DNA of 64,000 nt from Victivallales bacterium. GTDB lineage: Bacteria > Verrucomicrobiota > Lentisphaeria > Oligosphaerales > Oligosphaeraceae. Every line of letters begins with the position of its first letter. Within the stretch, counting starts at the first letter, position 1. The translations under genes and the position numbers were made by a program. Where the stretch lies: the NCBI GenBank assembly GCA_017535315.1, contig JAFXUD010000047.1:62001-126000 (forward strand), given 5' to 3'. The notes below the pieces were generated by a model, which did no database searches, was not told the DNA's origin, and worked only from the letters and a program-made list of their open reading frames with translations. Positions 16,859 through 24,031 of this stretch are shown piece after piece.

Positions 16859-16912
16859 AGCCTGCGGCACAAAATAGACAACCCGTATGCCTGCCTCGCT
16901 TTAGCGTGGCAG
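16848..16912. repeat. two tandem hairpins between cysQ and cysD
   Basis: 16848-16867 is CCGCAGGC / GCCTGCGG with TAAA as the loop, which contains the cysQ stop codon. 16891-16912 is CTGCC-T-CGC / GCG-T-GGCAG around TTTA. Neither is followed by a T-run. Both share the purine/pyrimidine layout 'CGC-TTTA-GCG', so they may be two copies of one small palindromic repeat (REP-like). They separate the two cys genes by 93 bases. Confidence 0.6.
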
Positions 16913-16951
16913 AAGTCCCCTCCAGGGCGTGACAACCTGACTCCCCCCTCT

Positions 16952-17860
16952 ATGGAATCCTACCGTCTCACCCATCTAGAGCAGCTTGAAGCGGAGAGCA
17001 TCCACATCATCCGCGAAGTAGCTGCCGAGTTTCAAAATCCTGTGATGATGTACTCCATCGGCAAGGATTCTTCCGTGATGCTGCGCCTTGCCCAGAAGGC
17101 CTTTGCCCCCTGCAAAATCCCCTTCCCCTTCCTTCACGTCGATACACGCTGGAAGTTCAAGGAGATGATTGAGTTCCGCGACAGGACCGCCAAGGAACTT
17201 GGGCTTGATTTGCGTGTCTGGATCAACCCAGATGGCATTGCCCAGAACATCAACCCCATCACGCACGGCTCCGAGAAGCACACGCAGATTATGAAGACGG
17301 AGGCCCTCAAGCAGGCCCTCGACTACTACCACTTCGACGCTGCCTTCGGCGGTGCCAGGCGCGACGAGGAGAAATCACGCGCAAAGGAGCGCATCTACAG
17401 TTTCCGCAACAAGTTTCACCAGTGGGACCCGAAGAACCAGCGTCCTGAATTATGGAACCTTTACAACTCCAAGATCAACCAAGGCGAATCCATCCGCGTC
17501 TTCCCGCTCTCAAACTGGACGGAGCTGGACATCTGGCTCTACATCCGCCTGGAGAAGATTCCGATTGTCCCGCTCTACTTTGCCAAGGAGCGTCCAGTTG
17601 TCGAGCGTTCAGGCAATCTTATCATGGTCGATGACGACCGCCTTCCCCTTAATCCAGGCGAGAAGCCGATGATGAAGAAGGTGCGCTTCCGCACCTTGGG
17701 TTGCTATCCGCTCACGGGCGCCATCGAATCCGACGCCGACACTCTGGAGAAAATCGTCCAGGAGATGCTTCTGGCCACGACCTCTGAACGCCAGGGGCGC
17801 GTCATCGACTATGACGGTGCCGCCTCCATGGAAGAAAAGAAAAAAGACGGATATTTCTAA
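16952..17860 (+). CDS. cysD: sulfate adenylyltransferase subunit 2
   Basis: 302 residues. Typical Cys[17 protein letters not shown], the PP-loop [16 protein letters not shown] (S-x-GKDS), [32 protein letters not shown] and the C-terminal [17 protein letters not shown], ending in KKKDGYF. It is the catalytic half that joins sulfate to ATP to give APS, driven by the GTPase CysN. No cysN or cysNC lies in the window, and the gene downstream is unrelated. CysD needs CysN, so the partner must be elsewhere or upstream order has been broken. Forms a pair with cysQ. Confidence 0.94.
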   Translation: MESYRLTHLEQLEAESIHIIREVAAEFQNPVMMYSIGKDSSVMLRLAQKAFAPCKIPFPFLHVDTRWKFKEMIEFRDRTAKELGLDLRVWINPDGIAQNINPITHGSEKHTQIMKTEALKQALDYYHFDAAFGGARRDEEKSRAKERIYSFRNKFHQWDPKNQRPELWNLYNSKINQGESIRVFPLSNWTELDIWLYIRLEKIPIVPLYFAKERPVVERSGNLIMVDDDRLPLNPGEKPMMKKVRFRTLGCYPLTGAIESDADTLEKIVQEMLLATTSERQGRVIDYDGAASMEEKKKDGYF

Positions 17861-17884
17861 ATAAACGTAACTATTTAAAAGGGT

Positions 17885-18037
17885 AAGCCGCGTAGCGGCG
17901 GCAAGAGCATAGCCGTGGGTGAAGTGAGCGCCTCTGGCGCAAGCGAAACCCACGGGCAGGTGATTCCCCCAGTTTCTTTGCGCCGTGCCGCGTAGCTGTG
18001 CTACGCGGCACGGCGCAGAAAATCTGGCAACCAATGC
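17885..18037 (+). repeat. family B repeat, copy B2 (153 bp)
   Basis: Order: AAGCCGCG-TAGCGGCGGC, then a stem with AGCCGTGGGTGAAG against CGAAACCCACGGG around GCGCCTCTGGCGC (itself a hairpin), a spacer, a long stem GCGCCGTGCCGCGTAGC / GCTACGCGGCACGGCGC, and a tail AGAAAATCTGGCAACCAATGC. It nearly fills the gap between cysD and the thiamine pyrophosphokinase gene, and is a direct repeat of B3 on that gene's other side. Confidence 0.85.
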
Positions 18038-18055
18038 CTATTTTCTTGATATAAT
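18025..18055 (+). promoter_or_regulatory. possible promoter formed at the edge of repeat B2
   Basis: TGGCAA (18025-18030) in the conserved tail of repeat B2 and TATAAT (18050-18055) lie 19 bases apart, 8 bases before the ATG at 18064. If used, the transcript would start close to the start codon, making it nearly leaderless; no ribosome-binding site is visible between. The -35 match is weak. Inference only. Confidence 0.35.
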
Positions 18056-18063
18056 TAAATCTT

Positions 18064-18693
18064 ATGAAAGGAAGAACTGTCATACTTGCCAACGGTGATT
18101 ATCCAGCGTCACCCTATTCTATGCAAATCCTGCAAGAGGCAGAGCGGATTATATGCTGCGACGGCGCCGCGCAGACGCTGCTGGCTCACGATTTGGAACC
18201 AACCGTGGTTATCGGTGATTTGGACAGTCTCGCTGAAGATGTGAAGAAGAGGCTGGATGGGAAAATCATTCAAGTAGCTGAACAGGATACGAATGACTTG
18301 AACAAGGCGTTCCGCTATTGCCTGTCAAGGAATTGGCTCGACATTATTATTCTGGGTGCCACAGGAAAACGTGAAGACCACACCTTGGGGAACATCTCCC
18401 TACTGGTGGATTTTGCCAGACAAGCCCCTGAAATTTGCATGGTAACAGATTATGGGTGTTTCCTGCCATTGCTCAAGAGCGGCACCATCCCCTGCAAGCC
18501 CAAACAACAGGTTTCTATTTTTGCATTGGATGCCGACACGCCAATTGTCTCCCACGGCTTGAAATACCCCCTGAATGGGCTAGCTCCACGCCGTTGGTGG
18601 GAGGCTACCCTCAACGAAGCCCTCGGCGATTCCTTCACGCTCACCTTCCCTGAAGGCAAATCACTGCTTCTGTTCTTGGCCTGGAATATTTGA
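18064..18693 (+). CDS. thiN: thiamine pyrophosphokinase
   Basis: 209 residues. Motifs of thiamine pyrophosphokinase are present in order: ILANGDYP, IICCDGAAQTLL, VVIGDLDSL, EQDTNDLNKAF and ILGATGKREDHTLGNISLL, with a shorter C-terminal thiamine-binding beta region. It transfers pyrophosphate from ATP to thiamine to make the cofactor TPP, in the cytoplasm. The gene looks AT-richer than its neighbours and is bracketed by direct repeats B2 (17885-18037) and B3 (18734-18889), which could recombine to delete or duplicate it. No TPP riboswitch is visible upstream. No other thiamine genes are near. Confidence 0.92.
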   Translation: MKGRTVILANGDYPASPYSMQILQEAERIICCDGAAQTLLAHDLEPTVVIGDLDSLAEDVKKRLDGKIIQVAEQDTNDLNKAFRYCLSRNWLDIIILGATGKREDHTLGNISLLVDFARQAPEICMVTDYGCFLPLLKSGTIPCKPKQQVSIFALDADTPIVSHGLKYPLNGLAPRRWWEATLNEALGDSFTLTFPEGKSLLLFLAWNI

Positions 18694-18733
18694 CTGCTTC
18701 TCAAAATACAAGTCAGTAACTAATCAGAAGGGG

Positions 18734-18889
18734 AAGCCGCGCAGCGGCGGCAAGAACATAGCCGTGGGTGAAGCTAGCGCCTCTGGCGCGAGCGAAACCC
18801 ACGGGCAGGCAATATCCCCAGTTCCTTTGCGCCGTGCCGAGTAGCGTAGCGGAGCGGCACGGTGTAGAAAACCTGGCAACCAGTGCATG
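18734..18889 (+). repeat. family B repeat, copy B3 (156 bp)
   Basis: Aligns with B2 from AAGCCGCGCAGCGGCGGC to the tail AGAAAACCTGGCAACCAGTGC. The last stem is degenerate (GCGCCGTGCC against GGCACGGTGT) with a changed loop. It occupies the space between the thiamine pyrophosphokinase gene and the convergent SlyD-like gene. Confidence 0.85.
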
Positions 18890-18909
18890 TTTGCCCCCCT
18901 TCTGAAAAG

Positions 18910-19395
18910 TTACTTTTTCTTTTTAGGAGCAGGCTTTTGGGCGGTGAAACCGTGGAACGTCAGCTCAAAGAAAGCGGTCTTCCCCGCCATCGGGTGATTG
19001 CAATCCACGAGAACAGTTTCCTCGCTGATATCAACAATGATACCACCCAGAGGGCCGTCGTTGGCATCATCCACATCCAGCTCCACGTAGTCATCCAGCT
19101 TTGGCTCATAGCCTTCGCCATCATCAAGCGCGCTGAAGGGAACGTCAATGAAAAGCTCGTCCTTGACGGGCCCGAACGCTTCAGCGGCCTTTGCAGAGAA
19201 CGAGCAGCTTTCGCCAGGCAGCATTTTCTTCAGGCGCTTCGTCAGCGCGGGGCAAAGGCGGCTATCACCAAGCACCAACTCGTAGGGTCCCAGCGTGGAA
19301 ACCATCTCATTCCCCTGGCTGTCCTTGCAGGTAAAGGCTATAGTAATGGGATCGCCTTCCACTGGCCTACGTTTTATTGAAGTGTCAAGTTTCAT
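18910..19395 (-). CDS. slyD: FKBP-type (SlyD-like) peptidyl-prolyl cis-trans isomerase
   Basis: 161 residues. The FKBP/SlyD pattern is seen in TFTCKDSQGN-type beta start (ITIAFTCKDSQG), LVLGDSRLCPALTKRLKKM with MLPGESCSF, an inserted flap domain with LDDYVELD...GPLGGIIVDI, and the hallmark DCNHPMAGKTAFFELTF. It ends in a Lys tail (PAPKKKK) rather than the His-rich metal tail of E. coli SlyD. It catalyses proline isomerisation and has chaperone activity in the cytoplasm. Upstream of the start there is no purine-rich ribosome site; instead 14-bp CTAGCTCCTG repeats (on this strand) run up to the ATG. Confidence 0.88.
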   Translation of the reverse strand: MKLDTSIKRRPVEGDPITIAFTCKDSQGNEMVSTLGPYELVLGDSRLCPALTKRLKKMLPGESCSFSAKAAEAFGPVKDELFIDVPFSALDDGEGYEPKLDDYVELDVDDANDGPLGGIIVDISEETVLVDCNHPMAGKTAFFELTFHGFTAQKPAPKKKK

Positions 19396-19452
19396 ACAGG
19401 AGCTAGGGATCAGGAGCTAGGAATCTAGAGATTAGGGGCTGGGGATCAGAGG
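19396..19452. repeat. degenerate array of 14-15 bp units abutting the slyD start
   Basis: On the + strand the units are GAGCTAGGGATCAG, GAGCTAGGAATCTAG and AGATTAGGGGCTGG, then GGATCAG. It begins one base after the slyD start codon (the gene is on the other strand) and so occupies the place of its ribosome site. Units contain TAG or CTAG like the other intergenic arrays, but this one is more diverged. Confidence 0.5.
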
Positions 19453-19472
19453 ACAATCCTTATTCACCCACA

Positions 19473-19519
19473 TAAAAAAATCCCGCGAACGTCATTTTGC
19501 GCAGCAAAATGACGTTCGC
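19473..19519 (-). terminator. intrinsic terminator of typA
   Basis: Perfect 16-bp stem GCGAACGTCATTTTGC / GCAAAATGACGTTCGC (19485-19500 with 19504-19519) around a 3-base loop. Read on the minus strand it is followed by GGGA and seven T. Position, 86 bases past the typA stop, fits rho-independent termination of typA. Confidence 0.8.
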
Positions 19520-19545
19520 AAAGGCACGGGATAGAGGTAGGGGGC

Positions 19546-19590
19546 CTGGGGGGAGGGGGAAGGGCCCGCGGCCCTTCCCCCTCCCCCCAG
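19546..19590. repeat. perfect 21-bp GC-rich palindrome after typA
   Basis: A purine-rich arm (CTGGGGGGAGGGGGAAGGGC plus C) pairs perfectly with its pyrimidine complement around a 3-base loop CGC. It starts 14 bases beyond the typA stop, ahead of the intrinsic terminator. The G-runs on one strand could also form a G-quadruplex. It may be an RNA-stabilising 3' structure or a small repeat insertion. Confidence 0.7.
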
Positions 19591-19604
19591 AAAAAAACTA
19601 CCCA

Positions 19605-21398
19605 CTAACCATTCCCCCACTTGCGGAGTTGGCGTTTGCGAAGGCGGATGGCCTTGGGGGTGATTTCGACGAGTTCGTCGTCGTTAATGAAGGAGATGCA
19701 GTCTTCGAGGGACATCTTGCGTGGCGGGGTGAGGATGACGGCGTCATCGGAGCCTGCGGCGCGGATGTTGGTGAGTTTCTTTGCTTTAGCGGGGTTGACG
19801 ATCAGGTCTCCTTCGCGGCAGTGTTCGCCGACGATTTGGCCTGCGTAGATTTCCTGTCCTGGATCAATGAAAAGTGTGCCTCGCTGCTGGAGATTGTCGA
19901 GGGCATAGGCAACGGACTTGCAGGTTTCCATGGAGACCATGGCGCCGCGGGTGCGGTGGATGATTTCTCCTGCGTAGGGCTTGTAGCCGTGGAAGATATA
20001 GTTCATCACGCCCATGCCGCGGGTGTCGGTGAGGAACTCCGAGCGGTAGCCGAGCAGGCCGCGCGTGGGGATAAGATAAACCAACCGCGCCATGCCGTTG
20101 GCGGTGTCCATCGTCTGGATGATGGCCTTGCGTTTGCCCAGTTTTTCCATCACGGGACCGACATACTCCTCGGCGATGTCGAGAGTCAGCTCCTCGTAGG
20201 GTTCCAAGACGGTGTCACCCTCGTGCTTGAAAATAACCTCGGGACTGGTCACCTGGAGTTCATAGCCGCCTCGACGCATCTCCTCGATGAGGATGGAGAG
20301 ATGCAGCTCGCCACGGCCAGCCACGCGGAAGCCCATCCCCTCGCCGAGCGGAGTCACCTGCAGGGCCACATCGGACATCGTCTCGCGCACCAGGCGTTCC
20401 GCCAGATGGCGTGAGGTCACGTACTGGCCGTCGCGTCCAGCAAATGGTGAATCGTTGGGGATGAAGTTCATGGAGATGACGGGCTGGTCGATTTCCATAG
20501 GCGGAAGGGGGCGTGGATCCAGCGGGTCCGTGTAAGTGCATCCCACCGTAACCTCGTCCATGCCCGCAATAGCCACCAGGTCGCCGCAGACGGCGGAGGT
20601 CACAGGCACCTTTTGGTTGACTTCAAAGCGGAAGACGTTTGTAATACGGGCGGGCTTTACCTCGCCGTCGCGCATCACCACTGCGATGTCCTTGTTGATG
20701 TTCAGTTGCCCCCCTGTGATTTTACCGATGCCCAGGCGTCCCAGGTAGGGCGAGTAGTCCAGTGAACTGACAAGCACCTGGAGCGGATCGTCGGGCGAAC
20801 CAGGCGGCGGGGGAATGCGGTTGATGATATGTTCGCACAGCGGGGACAAATCCACCTTCGGGTCTTCCAGGTTGTTGACGGCGTAGCCATCGCGCCCCGA
20901 GGCAAAAACCACGGGGAAGTCCAGCAACTCGTCAGGCGCGTTCAAGCGCACAAACAGGTCGAACACATCATCGACGGCCTTATAGGGGGCGGCGGCAGGC
21001 TTGTCAATCTTGTTGATGACGACGATGACGGGGATGTTCAGGGAGAGGGTCTTCTTCAGTACGAAGTAGGTTTGTGGCATGGGGCCTTCCTGCGCATCGA
21101 CCAGCAGAAGAGCGCCATCGGCCATTTTAAGGACGCGTTCCACCTGTCCGCCGAAGTCGGCGTGTCCAGGGGTGTCAATAATGTTGATGGTGTAGTCCTT
21201 GTATGTAAAGGAACCGTTTTTGGAGGTGATGGTGATGCCCCGCTCGCGCTCCAGGTCGTTCGAATCCATCAGGCGTTCCGCAACCTTCTGGTTGCTCCTG
21301 AACATGCCGCTGAACTTGAAGAGCTGGTCAACCAGGGTAGTCTTGCCGTGGTCAACGTGGGCGATGATGGCAATATTGCGTATCTTGCTTTGTTCCAT
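19605..21398 (-). CDS. typA: ribosome-associated GTPase TypA/BipA
   Basis: 597 residues, family-typical length. G1 is [14 protein letters not shown] near residue 12, the switch I region carries ERERGITI, G3 is [10 protein letters not shown] and G4 VINKIDKP; domains II, III, V and the BipA-specific C-terminal part follow ([51 protein letters not shown]). It is an elongation-factor-like GTPase that binds the 70S ribosome and helps 50S assembly and growth under cold or stress. Single gene with its own terminator; family A copy A3 lies just upstream. Confidence 0.97.
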   Translation of the reverse strand: MEQSKIRNIAIIAHVDHGKTTLVDQLFKFSGMFRSNQKVAERLMDSNDLERERGITITSKNGSFTYKDYTINIIDTPGHADFGGQVERVLKMADGALLLVDAQEGPMPQTYFVLKKTLSLNIPVIVVINKIDKPAAAPYKAVDDVFDLFVRLNAPDELLDFPVVFASGRDGYAVNNLEDPKVDLSPLCEHIINRIPPPPGSPDDPLQVLVSSLDYSPYLGRLGIGKITGGQLNINKDIAVVMRDGEVKPARITNVFRFEVNQKVPVTSAVCGDLVAIAGMDEVTVGCTYTDPLDPRPLPPMEIDQPVISMNFIPNDSPFAGRDGQYVTSRHLAERLVRETMSDVALQVTPLGEGMGFRVAGRGELHLSILIEEMRRGGYELQVTSPEVIFKHEGDTVLEPYEELTLDIAEEYVGPVMEKLGKRKAIIQTMDTANGMARLVYLIPTRGLLGYRSEFLTDTRGMGVMNYIFHGYKPYAGEIIHRTRGAMVSMETCKSVAYALDNLQQRGTLFIDPGQEIYAGQIVGEHCREGDLIVNPAKAKKLTNIRAAGSDDAVILTPPRKMSLEDCISFINDDELVEITPKAIRLRKRQLRKWGNG

Positions 21399-21422
21399 AT
21401 ACTACAAACAATCAAAAAAGGA

Positions 21423-21575
21423 GAGGTAATTTCAAAACGAGCGCGAAATGCGCTAAGAGATGGGCGCAGTGGCTGAGGCCTCGGCTCGAAGCCGCACTTT
21501 CGTGCGGAGGAGGCGTTGCCAACGCCAATGTGTTCATATCGACGCGCATTTCGATGATAGTTTTGAAACTACCTC
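21423..21575. repeat. family A inverted-repeat element, long copy A3 (153 bp)
   Basis: Ends GAGGTAATTTCAAAAC and, inverted, GAGGTAGTTTCAAAAC, with a second inner pair GAAATGCGC / GCGCATTTC. The interior holds small hairpins GGCTC-GAAGCC and GCACTTTCGTGC and the shared GATGGGCGCAGTGGCT and GCCAACGCCAATG segments. It is in the 243-bp gap between argG and typA, both on the minus strand, so it could be part of the typA leader. Confidence 0.85.
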
Positions 21576-21578
21576 AAA

Positions 21579-21605
21579 AGAGATGGAGACAAACTTTCCA
21601 TCTCT
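21579..21605 (-). terminator. probable terminator hairpin of argG
   Basis: AGAGATGG / CCATCTCT around 11 bases; read on the minus strand a short TTTT follows. A second hairpin GAGGCGAT-TC-ATCGCCTC (21611-21628) lies between it and the argG stop. Together these probably end the argG transcript. The T-run is short, so termination may be partial. Confidence 0.5.
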
Positions 21606-21641
21606 CGCTTGAGGCGATTCATCGCCTCGACTGGACAATTT

Positions 21642-22844
21642 TCAGCACTCGGGCTTCTTGGCAGCAGAGTTGACACGGAGACGCAGGGCATTCAGCTTGA
21701 TGAAGCCCGTGGCATCCCCCTGGTTATAGACATTGTCCGCCTCGAAGGTGACGATTTCGGGGTCATACAGCGTGTAGGGTGAGCGTCTGCCAGAGATGAA
21801 GCAGTTGCCCTTGTAGAGTTTGCAGCGCACTTCCCCAGTGACGTTTTCCTGGCTCTTGGTGATGGAGGCCTGCAAGAACTCGCGTTCAGGTGCAAACCAG
21901 AAGCCGTTATAGACCAGGTTAGAGTATTGCGGGATAAGCTGGTCGCGCAGGCTCATCACCTCGCGGTCCATGCAGATGGATTCCAGTGCGCGGTGGGCGT
22001 GGAAGAGGATGGTGCCGCCAGGGGTCTCATAGACGCCGCGGTCCTTCATGCCCGTAAAGCGGGTTTCCACGATGTCGATGCGTCCGATGGCGTGCTTGCC
22101 GCCTAGGCGGTTGAGTTCACGCATCAGCTTGGCTGGGCTCAGCTTCTGGCCGTTCACCGCCACAGGGATGCCCTTCTCGAATTCGATGGTGCAGTATTCG
22201 GGCTCATCGGGGGCCTTCTCCACGGGAACTGTCAGCACGTGGGTCTCGACGGGGGCCTCCTGCCATGGGTCTTCGAGCACGCCGCCCTCGAAGCTGATGT
22301 GGAGCAGATTGCGGTCCATCGAGTAGGGCTTCGCGGCACTGACGGTAATCGGAATCTTGTTCTCATGGGCGTAGTTAATGAGGTCCGTGCGGGACTTGAA
22401 AGTCCAGTCAGGGCTGCGCCAGGGAGCGATGACCTTGATGGAGGGATTCAGCGCGTATGCGCTCAACTCGAAGCGAATCTGGTCATTGCCCTTGCCAGTC
22501 GCGCCGTGGCAGATGTATTCGGCACCCTCCGCCTTTGCAACCTCGACCAGGTGCTTGGCGATGAGCGGACGTGCGATGGAGGTGCCCAGAAGGTACATGT
22601 TCTCATAGATGGCGTTCGCCTGGAACATCGGGAAGATGTAGTCCTTGGCAAACTCCTCGGTCAAATCCTCGATGTAGGATTTCTTGGCGCCCGTGCCGTA
22701 TGCCTTCTCGTGCAGCCCCTCCAACTCCTCGTCCTGCCCGACATTGGCGCAGTAGGTGATGACCTCGGCGTTGTACTTGTCCTGCAACCACTTCAAAATG
22801 CAGGACGTGTCCAAACCACCCGAATATGCAAGAACTACCTTCAT
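21642..22844 (-). CDS. argG: argininosuccinate synthase
   Basis: 400 residues from ATG 22842-22844, chosen because AAGGAG lies 6 bases upstream and the product begins with the canonical [20 protein letters not shown] (ATP-binding P-loop). Further family blocks: [31 protein letters not shown] and [17 protein letters not shown]. It joins citrulline and aspartate using ATP in arginine synthesis, in the cytoplasm. No other arg genes are adjacent. The AT-rich region upstream (22860-22925) contains several TATAAT-like hexamers on both strands and is the promoter area for it and the divergent isomerase gene. Confidence 0.97.
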   Translation of the reverse strand: MKVVLAYSGGLDTSCILKWLQDKYNAEVITYCANVGQDEELEGLHEKAYGTGAKKSYIEDLTEEFAKDYIFPMFQANAIYENMYLLGTSIARPLIAKHLVEVAKAEGAEYICHGATGKGNDQIRFELSAYALNPSIKVIAPWRSPDWTFKSRTDLINYAHENKIPITVSAAKPYSMDRNLLHISFEGGVLEDPWQEAPVETHVLTVPVEKAPDEPEYCTIEFEKGIPVAVNGQKLSPAKLMRELNRLGGKHAIGRIDIVETRFTGMKDRGVYETPGGTILFHAHRALESICMDREVMSLRDQLIPQYSNLVYNGFWFAPEREFLQASITKSQENVTGEVRCKLYKGNCFISGRRSPYTLYDPEIVTFEADNVYNQGDATGFIKLNALRLRVNSAAKKPEC

Positions 22845-22859
22845 TGTCTTCTCCTTTGT

Positions 22860-22955
22860 TTTTGAGATTACCATTAAAACGACATTCTATAAATTAATAT
22901 AATACAAAACTCTATAATTCATAATAGCCACACCGCAAAAAGGCGGTTTTTTGGG
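22860..22955. promoter_or_regulatory. divergent AT-rich promoter region with a small hairpin
   Basis: The 265-bp gap between divergent argG and the sugar isomerase-like gene holds TATAAT-like hexamers near 22900 and 22915, and at 22932-22953 ACCGC / GCGGT around AAAAAG followed by TTTTTT, an intrinsic-terminator-like hairpin on the + strand. The latter could be an attenuator ahead of the + strand gene; no leader peptide is evident. Confidence 0.35.
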
Positions 22956-23109
22956 AACAAAAGTGGAGAAGGGGAAAAGGGATAACAGCGATTATCGCTT
23001 CCATCGCTTTGTTCTATCATTTCCTTGCAAAAACAACTTGACAACTTCCAGAAAACAAACTAAATTGTTCACAAAAACTAGATGGCAGATTTCTCCCCCC
23101 AAAACACGC

Positions 23110-24009
23110 ATGAACCACCCAGCACACATCAACGGCGACATACCGTTTGTCGTCTATTTCTCGCTGTCGGATGACAAGACGGACGCAGAAATTGCAGAGT
23201 ATATCGAAGAGTACATGGCGTGCGGTAAGCGGCTGTTCACGCTTTCCTCCGACCTGATGCAGGAACTCATCGACCACGATGAACGCGTGAAGACCATCAA
23301 GGGCATTTATGACCAGCATGGGGCGTCCTGCCGCTGCGCACACTCGACCTGGGGCGAGGGAAACGAGCTTTCACTCCCGTTCGACGGCGACCGCAAGCGG
23401 ATGCTGCGCCTCGCGGAACACCAGCTTGAACTCGCCGCCTTGTTCGGCGCAGACACCTGCGCCTTTCACGCGGAAAACTGGTCCAACGACAGTTTTCGTC
23501 CCCGCACATTGGAACAGTGGCGTTCCTACATCGATGATTCACTTGAAAAGCTCCTCCCCATCGCAGAACGTTGCAATGTCGTCATCGCCCTTGAGAACAT
23601 CTGGTCGCATATCGCGGCACCTGAAGAACTGTGCGGTTTCGTTGAACGCTTCAAGTCACCGTTTCTCGGCCTCTGCTTCGACATCGGCCACGCCAATGTC
23701 CTCGCCGCCTCAGGGACGCGGAGTTGCTCGTGGATGCCATGGGCCAACAAAGATTTTGCCACCATTCCATGGGACGACCACATACTCGACAAGATGCTGC
23801 CGCATATCGTAACCGCCCATCTCCACGACAACGCCACCGACACCGACAGCCATGACATACCTGGCAAGGGAAACATCGACTGGGAAACCAACATGGCCAA
23901 GCTAATGAAGGCACCGCGTCTCCGCACGCTGCAGCACGAGATTGCGCAGTCCTTCCACTACCCAGCAAAAACCATCCTCAATGCCTTTGCTGCCAAGGGC
24001 ATCTACTAA
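23110..24009 (+). CDS. sugar phosphate isomerase/epimerase-like (xylose isomerase-type TIM barrel)
   Basis: 299 residues from ATG 23110; the open frame extends upstream but that part is low-complexity and unlike the family. Barrel strands with metal ligands are visible: ADTCAFHAENW, VVIALENIWSH (Glu), LGLCFDIGHANV (Asp/His), IVTAHLHDN (His) and a late LQHEIA (Glu), the pattern of AP-endonuclease-2 / xylose isomerase-like barrels. Such enzymes isomerise or epimerise keto-sugars with a divalent metal. It sits 22 bases before a beta-mannosidase gene, so it probably processes the released sugar. Confidence 0.82.
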   Translation: MNHPAHINGDIPFVVYFSLSDDKTDAEIAEYIEEYMACGKRLFTLSSDLMQELIDHDERVKTIKGIYDQHGASCRCAHSTWGEGNELSLPFDGDRKRMLRLAEHQLELAALFGADTCAFHAENWSNDSFRPRTLEQWRSYIDDSLEKLLPIAERCNVVIALENIWSHIAAPEELCGFVERFKSPFLGLCFDIGHANVLAASGTRSCSWMPWANKDFATIPWDDHILDKMLPHIVTAHLHDNATDTDSHDIPGKGNIDWETNMAKLMKAPRLRTLQHEIAQSFHYPAKTILNAFAAKGIY

Positions 24010-24031
24010 TACCATTCTTTTGGGAGAAAAA

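Noticed and set aside
19497-20414. Plus-strand open frame over the 3' part of typA
   Set aside because: The first part would be encoded by the terminator hairpins and the rest is antisense to typA.
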